Source of the DNA: JARROD01 sp037384225
GTDB taxonomy: Bacteria > Pseudomonadota > Gammaproteobacteria > Pseudomonadales > Cellvibrionaceae
Direction: 5' to 3'
DNA length: 27,051 nt
NCBI GenBank assembly: GCA_037384225.1
Contig: JARROD010000006.1
Span: 1 to 27,051 of the forward strand
Shown here: positions 13,972 through 21,309 of the stretch, in pieces
Position numbering within the stretch: position 1 is the first letter of the stretch
Layout: each line of letters opens with the position of its first letter
Program-made: the position numbers and the translations under genes
The notes under the pieces: generated by a model
What the model was told of the DNA's origin: nothing
The model's input: only the letters and a program-made list of their open reading frames with translations
Databases searched by the model: none

Positions 13972-16722
13972 ATGACCAAACAACAATCGCCACTGGTGCT
14001 GGTGGATGGCTCCTCGTACTTGTATCGCGCATTTCACGCACTCCCCCCCTTGACCACATCAAAGGGTATTCCCACTGGAGCGGTGAAAGGCGTTATCAAT
14101 ATGCTGCGGCGACTGCGCAAAGATTACCCAGAAAGTGTCACTGCGGTCGTGTTTGACGCCAAAGGCAAGACCTTTCGGGATGAACTTTTTGCTGAATACA
14201 AAGCAAATCGACCTCCCATGCCGGATGAACTGAGAAGCCAGGTACAACCGATTCACGATATTATTCGCGCCATGGGGCTGCCGCTACTGATTATCGATGG
14301 TGTGGAAGCCGATGACGTTATTGGGACTCTGTCCCATGATGCGACAGCCCAGGGAATCGATGTGGTAATTTCCACCGGCGATAAGGATATGGCGCAGCTG
14401 GTCAACCGGCACGTGACCCTGGTCAATACCATGAATGACACCCGTATGGACCTGGAAGGCGTGGAGCAAAAATTTGGCATTCCTCCCCAACTGATCATCG
14501 ACTTTCTGGCTCTGATGGGAGACAAGGTGGACAACATCCCCGGCGTACCCGGTGTGGGCGAGAAGACGGCTCTGGCGCTGTTGCAAAATATGGGTGGGAT
14601 TGATGAGATTTACGCCAATCTGGACAGGGTGGCGGGCCTCGGTTTTCGCGGCGCAAAGAAAATGCCGGAAAAACTCAGTGAACATCGCGATCAGGCCTAC
14701 CTCTCCTACAAACTGGCGACCATTAAAACCGATGTGGAACTGGAGCAGAAGCCGCAACAGCTCGCCATGGGGGAACCGGATAATGACGCCCTGCGGGCTC
14801 TGTTTCGGGAACTGGAATTCAAAACCTGGGTGGTGGAGTTGGAATCGGACTCCGACTCTGACTCCGACTCCGAGTCCGAGTCACCGCAGGCAGGCAGCGG
14901 GGCTGCGGATTCGAAAATAAGCTATGAAACAGTTCTCACAAAACAGGCCCTGGAACATTGGATAGATAAGCTCGGGCGGGCCGACGTCTTCGCGTTCGAT
15001 ACAGAAACCACCAGTCTAAATTATATGAATGCCCGCATTGTGGGCGTATCTTTTGCCGTCACAGAGGGGGAAGCTGCCTATGTCCCCTGCGGACACGATT
15101 ATTTGGGTGCGCCGGATCAGTTGCCCCTGGACTATGTTCTGGAGCGCTTAAGGTCGCTCCTGGAAGATCCTGAACAGGCGAAAGTAGGTCAGAATTTAAA
15201 ATACGACCGCAGTGTATTGGCAAACCACGGTGTGGATTTGCGGGGTATCGCCTTCGATACCATGCTGGAATCCTATGTGTTGAACAGTACCGCGACACGG
15301 CACGATATGGACAGTCTGGCGCTTAAATACCTGGATTATAAAACTGTCCATTTCGAGGATATTGCCGGCAAGGGTGCCAAACAGCTGACCTTTAATCAGA
15401 TCAAGCTGGAGGAAGCCGCTCCCTACGCCGCCGAAGACGCCGATATTACCTTGCGCCTCCACCGTGTTCTGTGGCCGCAGCTGGCGGCGGAAGAAAAATT
15501 AAAGCAAGTATTTACTGACTTGGAAATTCAATTATTACCAGTACTTTCCAGAATTGAGCGGCAAGGGGCATTGATAGACAGCGCGCGTCTTCAGGCCCAG
15601 AGCCTGACCCTGGGCGAGAGAATGGAAAAACTGCAAAAAGAGGCGTTCGAGCTAGCCGGTGAAGCGTTTAACCTGGGGTCGACCAAGCAGTTGGGCGCTA
15701 TTTTGTTTGAAAAACTGAAATTGCCCGTGATTAAAAAAACCCCGAAAGGGGCTGCTTCCACCGCCGAAGAAGTGCTGCAGGAACTGGCTCTTGATTATCC
15801 GCTGCCAAAAGTGTTGATGGAGTATCGCGGACTTTCCAAATTAAAATCAACCTACACCGATAAACTTCCGCTAATGGTCAATCCCAATACCGGCCGTATC
15901 CACACCTCTTATCACCAGGCTGTGGCGGCTACCGGGCGGCTGTCTTCTTCGGATCCGAACCTGCAGAACATTCCAATTCGTACGGAAGAGGGCCGCCGTA
16001 TCCGCCAGTCTTTTATCGCCCCAAAAGGATACAAAATCCTGGCGGCTGACTATTCACAGATTGAACTGCGAATAATGGCGCATTTGTCCGGCGATAAAGG
16101 CCTGATGGAAGCCTTTGCCCAGGGGCTGGATGTTCACAGAGCGACCGCCGCGGAGGTGTTTGGTGTCGATCTGGAGAGGGTAACGCCAGAGCAGCGGCGC
16201 AGCGCCAAGGCCATCAATTTTGGTCTTATATATGGTATGTCTGCATTTGGGTTGGGCAAGCAATTGCAGCTGGGACGCAATCAGGCGCAGCAGTATATCG
16301 ATCTGTATTTTGATCGCTATCCCGGTGTGCGGACCTATATGGATAATGTTCGCGCTTCTGCGGCTGAGCGGGGATACGTGGAAACCATTATGGGACGGCG
16401 TCTGTATTTGCCGGAAATCAATGCCCGAAATGGAATGCGACGCCAGGCGGCGGAGCGGACAGCGATTAACGCGCCAATGCAGGGGACGGCGGCGGATATC
16501 ATTAAAAAGGCGATGATCTCCGTCGATCAGTGGCTTAATCAGGAAGAAATAGATGCCAGAATCATTATGCAGGTTCACGATGAACTGGTGTTGGAGGTTG
16601 CCGAATCCCAATTGGAAATGGTCCGCGAAGAGGTTTGTCGCCGTATGTCGCACGCTCTGAAATTGAATGTTCCTCTGGTTGTGGAGGCCGGAGCAGGAGA
16701 CAACTGGGACGAAGCTCACTGA
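13972..16722 (+). CDS. polA: DNA polymerase I
   Basis: Pol I fills gaps, removes RNA primers and takes part in repair. From the ATG at 13972 (MTKQQSPLVLVDGSSYLYRAFHAL) it has 916 residues, near the usual 900-930. The 5'-nuclease domain is about 1-285. The 3'-5' exonuclease spans about 320-510 and keeps catalytic DTET (343-346) and YAAED (485-489), so proofreading is expected. The polymerase shows motif A DYSQIELR (Asp693), motif B RRSAKAINFGLIYG (about 742-755) and motif C QVHDELVLE (Asp870). An unusual acidic/serine run (about 292-304, alternating Ser with Asp or Glu) sits in the linker between the two nuclease domains and is encoded by hexamer repeats. An upstream TTG at 13921 is a less likely start. 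Confidence 0.97.
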   Translation: MTKQQSPLVLVDGSSYLYRAFHALPPLTTSKGIPTGAVKGVINMLRRLRKDYPESVTAVVFDAKGKTFRDELFAEYKANRPPMPDELRSQVQPIHDIIRAMGLPLLIIDGVEADDVIGTLSHDATAQGIDVVISTGDKDMAQLVNRHVTLVNTMNDTRMDLEGVEQKFGIPPQLIIDFLALMGDKVDNIPGVPGVGEKTALALLQNMGGIDEIYANLDRVAGLGFRGAKKMPEKLSEHRDQAYLSYKLATIKTDVELEQKPQQLAMGEPDNDALRALFRELEFKTWVVELESDSDSDSDSESESPQAGSGAADSKISYETVLTKQALEHWIDKLGRADVFAFDTETTSLNYMNARIVGVSFAVTEGEAAYVPCGHDYLGAPDQLPLDYVLERLRSLLEDPEQAKVGQNLKYDRSVLANHGVDLRGIAFDTMLESYVLNSTATRHDMDSLALKYLDYKTVHFEDIAGKGAKQLTFNQIKLEEAAPYAAEDADITLRLHRVLWPQLAAEEKLKQVFTDLEIQLLPVLSRIERQGALIDSARLQAQSLTLGERMEKLQKEAFELAGEAFNLGSTKQLGAILFEKLKLPVIKKTPKGAASTAEEVLQELALDYPLPKVLMEYRGLSKLKSTYTDKLPLMVNPNTGRIHTSYHQAVAATGRLSSSDPNLQNIPIRTEEGRRIRQSFIAPKGYKILAADYSQIELRIMAHLSGDKGLMEAFAQGLDVHRATAAEVFGVDLERVTPEQRRSAKAINFGLIYGMSAFGLGKQLQLGRNQAQQYIDLYFDRYPGVRTYMDNVRASAAERGYVETIMGRRLYLPEINARNGMRRQAAERTAINAPMQGTAADIIKKAMISVDQWLNQEEIDARIIMQVHDELVLEVAESQLEMVREEVCRRMSHALKLNVPLVVEAGAGDNWDEAH
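14848..14883 (+). repeat. polA: Six tandem hexanucleotide units inside polA
   Basis: Six units close to GACTCC (gactcc, gactct, gactcc, gactcc, gagtcc, gagtca) encode alternating acidic residues and serine in the linker between the 5'-nuclease and 3'-5' exonuclease domains. Because the unit is a multiple of three, gain or loss of copies would keep the frame and only change linker length. Confidence 0.85.
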
Positions 16723-16895
16723 TAGAGTGTGACGGGCTATGGGAGAACAATGCTGAGCGGAGAAGTTTTAAAAACGTTTGGAACTTTCTGTTAGCGGCTT
16801 TGGTCTGAAAAAGTAATCGATTTAACTGTGTCTTGCTCTCCCTTGAAATTGGCTAAAATTAAGCCACGCTTCGCTTCCCTAAGCATAAGTAAGCG

Positions 16896-16925
16896 GCCCC
16901 GATCGAAAGTCGGGGCTATTTTTTA
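16896..16925 (+). terminator. Intrinsic terminator downstream of polA
   Basis: GCCCCGA (16896-16902) pairs with TCGGGGC (16910-16916) around a 7-base loop, followed by TATTTTTTAT. It is a good Rho-independent terminator on the plus strand, 174 bases after the polA stop. It ends either the polA mRNA or a small RNA starting in the 16.75-16.87 kb stretch. Confidence 0.85.
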
Positions 16926-16985
16926 TAAATTTTCCTAAAGCCAGAGAAAATATGGAACCTAGGGGAAAGTACTACATCTAACCAA

Positions 16986-17087
16986 TTAGTAAGTGCACGC
17001 ATTGCGTGTAATCTAACTGACCTGTGCTTGGCCCCAAGGGCGCAGGTCTTTGACCCGGTGGTACCCCCAAAGCTACCGGGTTTTTTT
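16986..17087 (+). ncRNA. Candidate small RNA in the polA-engB gap
   Basis: A promoter-like TTAGTA (16986-16991) and TAATCT (17009-17014) with a 17-base spacer would start transcription near 17020. The spacer itself holds the inverted repeat CACGC-ATT-GCGTG (16996-17008), a possible operator. From 17020, ACCTGTG-CTTG pairs with CAAG-GG-CGCAGGT (to 17047), an 11-bp hairpin with a GG bulge and C-rich loop; the terminator hairpin at 17053-17081 and T7 follow directly. The RNA would be about 68 nt, made almost entirely of two hairpins. The position matches that of Spot 42/ErsA in other gammaproteobacteria, but sequence homology was not established. Confidence 0.5.
17053..17087 (+). terminator. Intrinsic terminator ahead of engB 3' end
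   Basis: ACCCGGTGG (17053-17061) pairs with CTACCGGGT (17073-17081), nine pairs including one G-U, followed by seven T. The T-run lies on the plus strand, so it does not serve the minus-strand engB. Because polA already has a terminator at 16896-16925, this second one implies a separate transcript starting between them. Confidence 0.88.
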
Positions 17088-17123
17088 ATGCCCGATGGAT
17101 TGAAAGGGTATACATACCACTGA

Positions 17124-17750
17124 TTATTGAGAAAGTGACTTTTCTTCTAAAACAAGCCACTGATTTAAAAGCTGCTTTAAATCATCAATGCCTTGCTTTT
17201 TTAAGGCGGAAAAAGTCTGTGCAGTCACTAAATCGTCCACCTGGGCTTCCTGCAGGTGTTTGCGTACCTTCAAGAGTGTATTTTGTGCCGGGCCTTTTTT
17301 AAATTTGTCGCACTTAGTCAGCAGGATATGCACCGGCATTTGTGCTTCCACGGCCCAGTTGATCATTGTGGTATCGAATTCCTGCATCGGGTGACGGATA
17401 TCCATCATCAGTACAAGCCCCCGCAAACACCGGCGCTCTCTTAGATAAGTGGAAAGGTGCTGCTGCCACTGGCGTTTCATGGCCAGGGGAACCTTTGCAT
17501 AGCCGTAACCCGGCAGGTCGACCAGGCGCTGCTGGTCCGAGAGGTTGAAAAAGTTAATCAATTGAGTGCGGCCAGGGGTTTTACTGGTGCGGGCTAACTT
17601 GGTGTTGTTGGTCAGCGCGTTGATGGCGCTGGATTTCCCGGCGTTTGAACGCCCGGCGAAAGCAACTTCAGCGCCGCTGTCGGGAGGGCATTCGCTGATG
17701 CTGGGGGCGCTTTGGGTGAAATGGGCCTTACCGAAATTAATCAGATTCAT
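17124..17750 (-). CDS. engB: Ribosome biogenesis GTP-binding protein EngB/YihA/YsxC
   Basis: EngB is a GTPase needed for assembly of the large ribosomal subunit and usually essential. From the ATG at 17750-17748 (MNLINFGKAHFTQSAPS) it has 208 residues; a TTG four codons upstream is possible but unnecessary. The G1 P-loop GRSNAGKSS (34-42), a Thr-containing switch I (TPGRTQLINFF), G3 DLPGYGYAKV, G4 TKCDK and G5 FSALK are all present. It faces polA convergently and is divergent from the cytochrome c4 gene, the same arrangement as in Pseudomonas. Confidence 0.96.
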   Translation of the reverse strand: MNLINFGKAHFTQSAPSISECPPDSGAEVAFAGRSNAGKSSAINALTNNTKLARTSKTPGRTQLINFFNLSDQQRLVDLPGYGYAKVPLAMKRQWQQHLSTYLRERRCLRGLVLMMDIRHPMQEFDTTMINWAVEAQMPVHILLTKCDKFKKGPAQNTLLKVRKHLQEAQVDDLVTAQTFSALKKQGIDDLKQLLNQWLVLEEKSLSQ

Positions 17751-17764
17751 GGGATTCCGCAAAA

Positions 17765-17800
17765 ATAGTGTGTTATCAGGTGGTTAGTATATAATGTCGC
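17765..17800 (+). promoter_or_regulatory. Candidate promoter for cytochrome c4
   Basis: A perfect -10 hexamer TATAAT is at 17790-17795, about 81 bases upstream of the cytochrome c4 ATG, in the gap divergent from engB. No good -35 stands out at the right spacing (TAGTGT or TGTGTT are weak). The leader would be about 73 bases. Confidence 0.45.
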
Positions 17801-17875
17801 CGTTTTTGCGACGAGGCCGGTGAGACAAAAACATCTGGGGCCAGAAAGACAATCGGATAACATACGGATTAACTA

Positions 17876-18523
17876 ATGAATAATGTATTAAAGCATGCGT
17901 TGATTTTTATAAGTTTGCTCACGCTGGCGCAGGGCGGGGCCGCCGCTGGAAACCCCGCTGCGGGCGAAACCAAGGCAGCTGTCTGCAGTGCTTGCCACGG
18001 TAGTGACGGCAACAGCTCGGCACCCAATTTCCCCAAAATTGCCGGGCTGGGCGCAAATTATCTGTACAAACAACTGGGTGATATCAAAAACGGCGACCGG
18101 GAAGTTGCTGAAATGACGGGTTTGCTGGACGGGTTTTCCGATCAGGATTTGCAGGATTTGGCCGCTTATTTCAGTGCTAAGGAGCTACAGCTGTCCGGCG
18201 CCAGGGAAATCAAGGTTCAGCTCAATTCGGGCGTTAAAGCGGATGGTCTTAAACTGGGCCGGCAGGTGTACCGTTCAGGTAACCTGGAAACAGGGGTCCC
18301 GGCCTGTAGTGGGTGTCACTCCCCCACAGGAAAAGGTAATGCACCTGCGGGGTTCCCGCGTCTCGGGGGACAGTTTACAGCCTATATTGAAAAACAACTG
18401 CGCGCATTTCGTGCCGGTGATCGCACCAATGATGGCGACCTGCAAATTATGCGTCAGGTCGCGGAACATATGAGCGATGCAGAAATTATCGCCGTGTCCA
18501 ACTATATTTCCGGGCTGAACTAG
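17876..18523 (+). CDS. Diheme cytochrome c4
   Basis: Cytochrome c4 is a periplasmic diheme electron carrier that can feed terminal oxidases. The 215-residue protein has a signal peptide (about 1-24, ending GGAAAG) and two homologous class I cytochrome halves. The first heme motif is CSACH at 37-41 and the second CSGCH at 144-148. Distal Met ligands are likely Met80 (EMTGLL) and Met192 (LQIMRQVA). Both halves share the FPKIAGL/FPRLGGQ and YLYKQL/YIEKQL blocks expected from domain duplication. It is followed by dsbA after 100 bases, as in Pseudomonas, and may supply electrons to the caa3 oxidase encoded earlier in the window. Confidence 0.95.
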   Translation: MNNVLKHALIFISLLTLAQGGAAAGNPAAGETKAAVCSACHGSDGNSSAPNFPKIAGLGANYLYKQLGDIKNGDREVAEMTGLLDGFSDQDLQDLAAYFSAKELQLSGAREIKVQLNSGVKADGLKLGRQVYRSGNLETGVPACSGCHSPTGKGNAPAGFPRLGGQFTAYIEKQLRAFRAGDRTNDGDLQIMRQVAEHMSDAEIIAVSNYISGLN

Positions 18524-18623
18524 AAAAACGGGTGCGGTTTCACGCCTTGTCTTGTATCTGACTGTGGGAACCACAATAATCACAGCTGTCTATAGCCTAA
18601 TTATTACTACATGGAGTAGATTT

Positions 18624-19286
18624 ATGCGAACTCTTTTGATTGTTTTTAGTTTGGTGTTTCCGCTGCTCGCCTGCGCTGAAGGCAATTCCGAATCATCCAG
18701 TTATAAGGAAGGGCAACATTATAAAGTATTGGATGCAGCCGTCCGTACATCCGACCCGTCCAAAATAGAAGTCACTGAGGTTTTTTGGTATGGCTGTGGT
18801 CATTGTTTCAAATTTGAATCCATCATAGAACCCTGGAAAGACAAGTTACCTTCGGATGTCGAATTTGAAGCTTCACCGGCGATGTGGCCTGTACGCCGCC
18901 CGGGCGTTCCCGCCAACTGGATGGAAGTGCATGCCCGCGCCTTTTACATCGCCAAGGCCCTGGGGGTGCTGGATAAAATGCATAAACCTCTGTTCGATGC
19001 TTTGAATGTCGATAAAAAGCTGCTGAAAAATGCCGAAGAGGTAGCGGAACTTTTCTCCGCCAATGGGGTGGAAAAAGAAAAAGTTCTGAAAATGTTTGAC
19101 TCTTTTGGCATTACCAGCCAAGTCAAGCAGGCAGACTCCCGTGCAAAAGGTTACCGCATCAGCGGAACACCGGAAATGGTAGTGGACGGTAAATATAAGG
19201 TGAGCGCGCGAATGGCCGGCAGTCAGGCTGAAATGCTTAAGGTTGTTGATTTTTTGATCAAAAAAATTCGTTCTGAACGGAGTTAA
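18624..19286 (+). CDS. dsbA: Thiol:disulfide interchange protein DsbA
   Basis: DsbA introduces disulfide bonds into periplasmic proteins. From the ATG at 18624, with GGAG at 18613-18616, it has 220 residues. The active site CGHC is at 58-61 within FWYGCGHCFKFE, and the cis-proline is in SGTPEMVV (Thr182-Pro183). The N-terminus is a signal sequence; cleavage could follow ACA (residue 18), but LLAC (14-17) also resembles a lipobox, so membrane anchoring by lipid cannot be excluded. The helical insert around 95-165 is normal. The open frame upstream of 18624 is not needed. Confidence 0.95.
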   Translation: MRTLLIVFSLVFPLLACAEGNSESSSYKEGQHYKVLDAAVRTSDPSKIEVTEVFWYGCGHCFKFESIIEPWKDKLPSDVEFEASPAMWPVRRPGVPANWMEVHARAFYIAKALGVLDKMHKPLFDALNVDKKLLKNAEEVAELFSANGVEKEKVLKMFDSFGITSQVKQADSRAKGYRISGTPEMVVDGKYKVSARMAGSQAEMLKVVDFLIKKIRSERS

Positions 19287-19297
19287 TGATCTTCGCA

Positions 19298-19349
19298 ACG
19301 GTTTCCCCGACGCTTCTCGGCATAACTTGCCCCCGAAAAGGGAAACCGT
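19298..19349. repeat. Inverted repeat downstream of dsbA
   Basis: ACGGTTTCCC (19298-19307) and GGGAAACCGT (19340-19349) are perfect 10-bp arms around a 32-base loop containing a smaller CCGA…TCGG dyad. It begins 11 bases after the dsbA stop. No T-run follows on the plus strand, so it is at best a Rho-assisted or mRNA-stabilising hairpin. The remaining ~210 bases before the next gene show no further feature. Confidence 0.6.
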
Positions 19350-19565
19350 GCTCATTCTTATATCATCTGAGGATTGAACTTCCACAACCCTTTCCCGCCT
19401 GAGGCTCACACCTAGATTACTGAAAAAAATTAACCAGATTCAGTAGGTTACATATCTTTGGCAGCTTGATAAACTGCTCCAAATTGTTTTTTTATCTGCC
19501 ATACTCATGCTTGTTTAATAAAATAGTTCACTAAAAGCATATCTCCGGTGAGATGGAATCACTGC

Positions 19566-21251
19566 ATGTCGGAAACCAATGTTTGGCGCAATAAATACTT
19601 ACAGGCCCTAGAGGCAAGTGAGCAGCTGGAACAAAACGCTTCGCAGCAGCAGGCATTGCTGCGGCGCGCGCTACTCAGGCTGAGTGTCACTGCCGACGGC
19701 CAGGATGAAGAGCTGGATCGAGTACTTAAAGGTTTAAGAGATACGCTGCGTAGCAAGGTAACGTTTAATCAACTTGAACGCTATATGCTGGTTGTGGAAG
19801 ACGCCGTAAGGGAATTTGAAAACTGTCGGAGCTCGCGCACCCGTGCCATTTGCAGTGCAATGCGGGCGCTGTGCGACCAGCTTCAGAAGCTCGATATTCC
19901 CGTCGATACTCAACATCGACTGAAGCAATTTAAACGCGAACTGAAATCGAAAACCGGACATTTTCAACAACTTCCGACTTCGTTAAACGAGCTGTCGTCA
20001 CTGCAGGCTTGCATTTTACAGCATCAGGGACACAACCCCCAGGGTTTCTGGGAGCGCCTGCTGCCTCAGTTAAATCTCTCCCGTCGCCATCGAAACTCCG
20101 CCCCGGGGCCAAATCCAGACACAGCACAAGAGCCAGAGCCAGCAATCTGTGGGAGTGAAACCGACGGTGAAGCGCAATGCGACTTTCAAGAAGCTGGAGA
20201 ACCGGCCTTTTCCAATATATCCGCTAAGGTAACCCAGGTATTGATGGAATTGCTGGAGAATGTCGAGCCGGTCGCCTGTTTGGAAGAAAAAGCGACCGAT
20301 GCCAGGCAGCGGATTGGCCGGGGACTCAATTGGTATGAACTGGTACCGGCGCTGGAGGATATTCGCGATCTGGTTATACAAGCCCATTTAACCTCCGACC
20401 GTAAGTTTGAAGAATATCTCGCCACGGTCAACACGGAACTGGAAACTGTCTGTCAGCGGTTGGGGGGAACTATAAACGCCGAGGCGGATATGCGCCGGGC
20501 AACGGAAAATCTTCAAGCCAGTCTGGACGGACAGATGCAGACACTGCAGACATCGCTCACCACTGCCACAGACATTGAAAGCCTGAAAAGCCAGGTAAAT
20601 ACGCACATAGATTCCATTCAAACCGCGTTGGAGCGTTTTCAACTGAGTCAAAATTCCACTGACGCGCCACTGGAACAACAGTTACAGGCTTTGGTCAGCC
20701 GAGTTGAATGCATGGAGGCTCAGGCGCAACAGCACAAAATCGATATAGAAAAGCAAAGACGCAAGGCGTTGCAGGACCCGTTGACCCAATTGCCGAACCG
20801 GCAAGCCTATAGTGAGCGGGTGTTTATGGAATACCAGCGCTGGAAGCGCTACCGGCACCCGCTAACCCTGGCGATTTGCGATATCGACTTTTTCAAAAAG
20901 ATCAATGACAGTTATGGCCACCAGGCCGGTGATCGAGTGCTCATCGTGCTCAGCCGTGCCATTTTTCGGCGCTTGCGCAAAGTGGACTTTATCGCCCGTT
21001 ACGGTGGTGAGGAGTTTGTGCTGCTGTTGCCGGAAACCAGTGGGGAAGTTTCTCTACAAATCCTCGATAAAATTCGCGAAACCATCGCCATGACCCCTTT
21101 TCGCTTTAAGAATAAGCCTGTGCAGGTCACCATTTCCGTGGGACTGGCGGTGTTTTCCGGCGAAGAGACCATCGAAAATGTTTTTGCCCGTGCCGACGAA
21201 AAGCTTTACGAGGCCAAAAATCAGGGCCGTAATCGTTGCTTACTCGGCTGA
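19566..21251 (+). CDS. GGDEF-domain diguanylate cyclase with long coiled-coil N-terminus
   Basis: It probably makes the second messenger c-di-GMP from two GTP. From the ATG at 19566 it has 562 residues; a GTG at 19548 would add six. No membrane helix is visible, so it should be cytoplasmic. Residues 1-390 are mostly charged, Gln-rich helices with coiled-coil character (notably about 310-400) and a less ordered acidic/Pro-rich segment near 185-215. The C-terminal GGDEF domain (about 400-562) shows DPLTQLPNR, CDIDFFKKINDSYGHQAGD and the active-site signature GGEEF at 480-484. An inhibitory I-site RKVD is at 471-474, five residues ahead. Its position after cytochrome c4-dsbA resembles DgcH (PA5487) of Pseudomonas, from memory. 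Confidence 0.93.
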   Translation: MSETNVWRNKYLQALEASEQLEQNASQQQALLRRALLRLSVTADGQDEELDRVLKGLRDTLRSKVTFNQLERYMLVVEDAVREFENCRSSRTRAICSAMRALCDQLQKLDIPVDTQHRLKQFKRELKSKTGHFQQLPTSLNELSSLQACILQHQGHNPQGFWERLLPQLNLSRRHRNSAPGPNPDTAQEPEPAICGSETDGEAQCDFQEAGEPAFSNISAKVTQVLMELLENVEPVACLEEKATDARQRIGRGLNWYELVPALEDIRDLVIQAHLTSDRKFEEYLATVNTELETVCQRLGGTINAEADMRRATENLQASLDGQMQTLQTSLTTATDIESLKSQVNTHIDSIQTALERFQLSQNSTDAPLEQQLQALVSRVECMEAQAQQHKIDIEKQRRKALQDPLTQLPNRQAYSERVFMEYQRWKRYRHPLTLAICDIDFFKKINDSYGHQAGDRVLIVLSRAIFRRLRKVDFIARYGGEEFVLLLPETSGEVSLQILDKIRETIAMTPFRFKNKPVQVTISVGLAVFSGEETIENVFARADEKLYEAKNQGRNRCLLG

Positions 21252-21309
21252 ATGTGAAAATTTTAACTAAATTGTATTAATAGGGCATATTTTCGCTGCA
21301 GAAGTAATT

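Larger units (their letters stand above)
16723..17123. other. polA-engB intergenic region
   Basis: About 400 bases with no credible open frame. The region holds two plus-strand intrinsic terminators and a candidate short RNA between them, described separately. In enteric bacteria and Pseudomonas the polA-engB gap carries a regulatory RNA gene (Spot 42 or ErsA), so a noncoding RNA here would fit the conserved position; I cannot confirm sequence similarity. A short GGCT…AGCC dyad (16851-16865) lies ahead of the first terminator. Confidence 0.6.

Noticed and set aside
16054..16719. 221-codon minus-strand frame inside polA
   Set aside because: Polymerase motifs A, B and C are encoded on the other strand; this is a shadow frame.
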